Source: Bacteroidales bacterium (GTDB taxonomy: Bacteria > Bacteroidota > Bacteroidia > Bacteroidales > UBA932). From it: DNA of 64,000 nucleotides. Below the pieces are notes generated by a model. The model was not told the origin of the DNA. It made no database searches and was given only the letters and a program-made list of their open reading frames with translations. The translations under genes and the position numbers were made by a program. Positions 59,418-64,000 of this stretch are shown here, in pieces. Positions within the stretch are counted from its first letter, which is position 1. Each line of letters begins with the position of its first letter. The stretch is from assembly GCA_012839605.1 (NCBI GenBank), contig DUNA01000064.1, positions 1-64,000 on the forward strand, written 5' to 3'.

Positions 59418-60485
59418 TTAAGAATGAGTTTTACGCGACATGCCAATAAAAATGGCAGAGAGCATAGTAAATATATACGCTTGAATATAAGCCACCAACA
59501 ATTCCAATACCAACATAAGGGCAGTAAACAACACAGAAATCACACTCATAGTGCTGTTGATCATCGGTCCCATGGCTACTGTCAAAAACACAAGCGAGGT
59601 CAAAGCCAAAATGATGATATGCCCGGCAAACACATTGGCAAAAAGACGTATCATCAACGCCAAAGGCTTTGTGATAATACCAAAAAGTTCTATGACTTGC
59701 ATGATGGGTATGGGTGCTTTCATAAAAACCGGCACATCCGGCCAAAGAATCTCTTTCCAATACGCTTTGTTCCCAAATACGTTGACGGCAATCATGGTAC
59801 ATAAAGCCAAACCCATGGTTATGGCTATATTGCCCGTCAAGTTGGCTCCGGCCGGGAAGATGGGAATCAGCCCCAGCAGGTTGTTCAAAAAGATAAAGAA
59901 AAACAACGTAAGCAGGTACGGCGAATACCTTTTGTAATCTTCTCCCACACTCTTTTTCACTACGTCGTAATGGATGCTCATGATGAACCATTCCAACGCT
60001 CCTTTCATGCCGTCGGGGACGGCATCGTATTCCCCGGCTTTCTCTTTCTTCTTGTACCAGCGAGCCAGGCTCAGCACAATGGCCATAAGCAATAAACAAG
60101 AAAAGAAAAGCGCAATTACGTTTTTTGTCAGAGATATATCAAACGGCCTGACTACGTCTCCCGCTTTGTTTGTTTCTACTATTTTTCCCGCTGTATCCCC
60201 TTCTGTAGATAAGACAAATCCTTTATATCCTTCTTCTTGTTCCAGTTTTGAAGAAAGGAACACAAACCAACCGCGTTCTTTACTGCGTACGATAATGGGC
60301 AACGGAAGGGCTATGGACTTGTCTTTTGTATCAAAAAAATGCCAACTGTAGCTGTCTTTCAGGTGTTCCAACAACAGATCCTTAATATCAATCGGAGGTC
60401 TTTCTTTCACTTCTTTTGCAGTAACAGCAAAAGAAACGAAGGCGAACAAGGCCGTCAAAAACACCATCCTGACTGTACGTCTCAT
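59418..60485 (-). CDS. atpB: ATP synthase subunit a
   Basis: The 355-residue stator half-channel protein. It has a signal-like N-terminus and a long periplasmic extension (about 25-130), as is usual in Bacteroidota. The membrane domain has PYLLTLFFFIFLNNLLGLIP, the essential Arg in KPLALMIRLFANVFAGHI and a conserved end VAYIQAYIFTMLSAIFIG. The start overlaps the stop of the preceding small membrane gene (ATGA). Confidence 0.95.
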   Translation of the reverse strand: MRRTVRMVFLTALFAFVSFAVTAKEVKERPPIDIKDLLLEHLKDSYSWHFFDTKDKSIALPLPIIVRSKERGWFVFLSSKLEQEEGYKGFVLSTEGDTAGKIVETNKAGDVVRPFDISLTKNVIALFFSCLLLMAIVLSLARWYKKKEKAGEYDAVPDGMKGALEWFIMSIHYDVVKKSVGEDYKRYSPYLLTLFFFIFLNNLLGLIPIFPAGANLTGNIAITMGLALCTMIAVNVFGNKAYWKEILWPDVPVFMKAPIPIMQVIELFGIITKPLALMIRLFANVFAGHIIILALTSLVFLTVAMGPMINSTMSVISVLFTALMLVLELLVAYIQAYIFTMLSAIFIGMSRKTHS

Positions 60486-60841
60486 CTTTTATTAAGGCTC
60501 AAAACAGAAAGTAACGAATATAATATAAAAAATCCCATAAAGGACAACAACAATGCCAGACGCGGAGGAGCCGCCAGCACGATGATCAACACCAAAGTCA
60601 ACAACAAAATACCCCAACGGATCAGGCGCTGCACCATCAAGGTGTGCATCCATTTTTTTTCTTGCTGATTATCGGCCACCAAAAGCAGATGTTCTACCAG
60701 ACAAATAGCCACAAAAGAAGCAGGGATGGCCGGGTACGCCCCAAACCACCATTCCGGAATACAATAATACATAACAAGGCCCCATACAAGTCCTGTAAGT
60801 AAAAGAAGTCCTACAAATACAACAGCTCGTTTGTGCTTCAT
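60482..60841 (-). CDS. Small membrane protein of the ATP synthase operon (AtpI-like position)
   Basis: A 119-residue protein with four predicted helices (about 8-24, 32-52, 72-88 and 91-112) between atpC and atpB. Sequence does not clearly match AtpI, but position, size and topology suggest an assembly factor for the c-ring or a Bacteroidota-specific equivalent. The start at 60841 is chosen because it leaves 11 bases after atpC, while an upstream ATG lies inside atpC. It is coupled to atpB by ATGA. Confidence 0.75.
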   Translation of the reverse strand: MKHKRAVVFVGLLLLTGLVWGLVMYYCIPEWWFGAYPAIPASFVAICLVEHLLLVADNQQEKKWMHTLMVQRLIRWGILLLTLVLIIVLAAPPRLALLLSFMGFFILYSLLSVLSLNKR

Positions 60842-60852
60842 GTTTTTATCTT

Positions 60853-62609
<1,757 letters not shown>

Positions 62610-62627
62610 TTATTTTTATACAATTTG

Positions 62628-62650
62628 CAAATATAATCATATTATCTTTG
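62628..62650. promoter_or_regulatory. Divergent -7 boxes of the atp operon and parE
   Basis: The minus strand reads TATATTTG at 62635-62628, 39 bases before the atpD ATG. The plus strand reads TATCTTTG at 62643-62650, ending 7 bases before the parE ATG. A TTTG at 62624-62627 lies 15 bases before the plus box, shorter than ideal. Confidence 0.5.
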
Positions 62651-62657
62651 TGCGCTT

Positions 62658-64000
62658 ATGCCAATACTCAAATCAACGTATACAGAAAAAGATTTTCAAA
62701 CACTTGCCTGGAATGAACACATCCGGTTAAGACCCGGTATGTACATAGGCAAATTAGGAGATGGAAGCACACCGGACGATGGACTCTACGTGTTGATTAA
62801 AGAAGTTATTGATAACTCCGTAGACGAATACGCCATGGGACACGGAAAGATCATACGTGTTACCATAGAAGACAACAAAGTCACCGTACGCGACTACGGC
62901 AGAGGCATTCCTTTTGGCAAAGTCATAGATGCCGCCAACAAAATGAACACGGGAGCCAAATACGACAACAAGACATTCCAAAAAGCCGTTGGACTGAACG
63001 GCGTGGGATTGAAAGTCGTAAACGCCACTTCCGTGGACTTTCATATAGCGTCTTTCCGCGACGGAAAAAGCCGTTACGGTACGTTTTCAAAAGGCGAATT
63101 GCTGGATGAAGGAGAAAAAGATTCTACAGAAAAAAACGGCACATTGGTAAGCTTTGTTCCGGATCACGAGCTGTTCAACAACTATACCATCCAACAGGAA
63201 TTTGTGGAAGAGATGCTCAAGCACTATGCTTATCTGAACACAGGACTGAAGTTGCAACTGAACGGAAAAGACTTTGCTTCAAAAAACGGACTCTTAGACC
63301 TGGTCAATGAAAACATGGCAGAAGAGACCCTCTATCCGCCCATTCATCTGAAGGGACACGATATAGAAATGGTCATCACCCACACAGATGACACCGGGGA
63401 AAGCATCATGTCTTTTGCCAACGGACAAAACACTTCGCAAGGCGGTACGCACTTGTCCGTTTTCAGAGAAGCCGTGGCAAGAACCATCAAAGACTTCTTA
63501 AAAAGAGATTTTGAGCTTTCCGATATCCGCCAATCCATAGTGGGTGCCATAAGCATCCGTCTTATAGAACCAAAATTTGCCAACCAAACAAAAACCATTC
63601 TGGATTCCAGAGAAATAGCACAAGGCGGTCCTACGGTACGCAGTTTTATCTCAGATTTTGTGAAAGAACAATTAGACAACTACTTGCACAAAAACCCGAC
63701 GACTGCCGATATCCTGCTTAAAAAGATCATAGAAAACGAAAAAGAGCGGAGGGCTGTAAGCGTAGTACGCAGAAAATCAAGGGAAACGGCCAGGAAAATC
63801 AGCCTCCACAACAAAAAATTGCGCGATTGCCGCGTCCATTTTACAGACAAAAACGAACAGGCAGAACAAAGCACCCTGTTCATTACAGAGGGCGACTCGG
63901 CAAGCGGATCCATCACAAAGAGCAGAGATCCCAACGTGCAAGCTGTGTTCAGTTTACGAGGCAAGCCGGAAAACACCTACGGCATGAACAAACAAGTCAT
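62658..64000 (+). CDS. parE: DNA topoisomerase IV subunit B (ParE/GyrB family), 5' part
   Basis: ATPase subunit of a type IIA topoisomerase; the gene runs off the right edge after 447 codons. The GHKL ATPase domain has EVIDNSVDEYAMGHG, VRDYGRGIPFGK and GLNGVGLKVVNATS. A transducer domain follows with QTKTILDSRE, and the start of the TOPRIM region has LFITEGDSASGS. The sequence RPGMYIGKLGDGSTPDDGLYVLIKE resembles ParE of Bacteroidota more than GyrB, which usually has TxxxGLHHLVYEV; gyrB is the alternative. Confidence 0.9.
   Translation, partial: MPILKSTYTEKDFQTLAWNEHIRLRPGMYIGKLGDGSTPDDGLYVLIKEVIDNSVDEYAMGHGKIIRVTIEDNKVTVRDYGRGIPFGKVIDAANKMNTGAKYDNKTFQKAVGLNGVGLKVVNATSVDFHIASFRDGKSRYGTFSKGELLDEGEKDSTEKNGTLVSFVPDHELFNNYTIQQEFVEEMLKHYAYLNTGLKLQLNGKDFASKNGLLDLVNENMAEETLYPPIHLKGHDIEMVITHTDDTGESIMSFANGQNTSQGGTHLSVFREAVARTIKDFLKRDFELSDIRQSIVGAISIRLIEPKFANQTKTILDSREIAQGGPTVRSFISDFVKEQLDNYLHKNPTTADILLKKIIENEKERRAVSVVRRKSRETARKISLHNKKLRDCRVHFTDKNEQAEQSTLFITEGDSASGSITKSRDPNVQAVFSLRGKPENTYGMNKQV

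Overview
This window is a compact chromosomal segment of a bacterium of the phylum Bacteroidota, most probably order Bacteroidales. The grounds are the repeated TANNTTTG promoter boxes with almost no Shine-Dalgarno sequences, the order of the F-type ATP synthase genes (atpD-atpC-orf-atpB-E-F-H-A-G), a family GT3 glycogen synthase, DUF4783 and DUF5683 proteins, paired methylmalonyl-CoA mutase subunits and Bacteroidota-style lipoproteins. No tRNA, rRNA, insertion sequence, prophage or CRISPR array was found. Coding density is very high: neighbours often overlap by ATGA or TGATG, and four convergent pairs overlap at their 3' ends.

Layout. 0-0.8 kb: the 5' end of ileS and a divergent cvpA. 0.9-7.4 kb: the most accessory-looking part, an apparent peptide bacteriocin cassette with a small membrane protein, a C39-peptidase ABC exporter, two small double-glycine-type precursor peptides, an intrinsic terminator, a CPBP-family (possible immunity) protein, a TolC-type outer-membrane channel and a periplasmic adaptor. 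7.4-11.3 kb: tsaB, a thioredoxin-like lipoprotein without active-site cysteines, a HIT protein, greA and ribF. 11.3-23.2 kb (minus strand): a glycogen/alpha-glucan cluster (GT3-GT35 fusion, GH57, GT4, debranching and branching enzymes) coupled to xseB and xseA. 23.2-36.2 kb (mostly plus): engB, prs, nadE, der, DUF4783, rlmH, an NtrY-like kinase with a convergent NtrX-like regulator, cmk, ispH and a PriA-like protein that has lost its helicase motifs. 36.2-36.7 kb: the only long gene-free stretch, filled by a 127-bp tandem array with perfectly conserved 14-bp inverted arms. 36.7-41 kb: LysM lytic transglycosylase, DUF5683 protein, parB and parA. 41-48 kb: lipid kinase, an HhH outer-membrane protein, purE, hpt, adk, obg, PAP2 and lplA. 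48-54 kb: mutB, mutA and hutU. 54-55.5 kb: rpsU, a Xer recombinase and hpf. 55.5-62.6 kb: the complete ATP synthase operon. 62.7-64 kb: the 5' part of parE/gyrB-type topoisomerase.

How genes work together. The cassette at 0.9-7.4 kb can be read as a full type I path for two small peptides: leader cleavage and inner-membrane export (C39 ABC), periplasmic bridging (adaptor), outer-membrane exit (TolC) and self-protection (CPBP). The glycogen cluster holds synthesis, branching, debranching and phosphorolysis, with synthase and phosphorylase on one polypeptide. No glgC lies in the cluster, which fits a GT3 enzyme that may use UDP-glucose.

The observations most worth following are the two-peptide cassette, the helicase-dead PriA-like protein, the 127-bp inverted-arm array beside it, the GT3-GT35 fusion, the NtrX regulator without a DNA-binding domain, and the many promoters whose -7 box ends only 4-8 bases before the start codon, which implies leaderless mRNAs.
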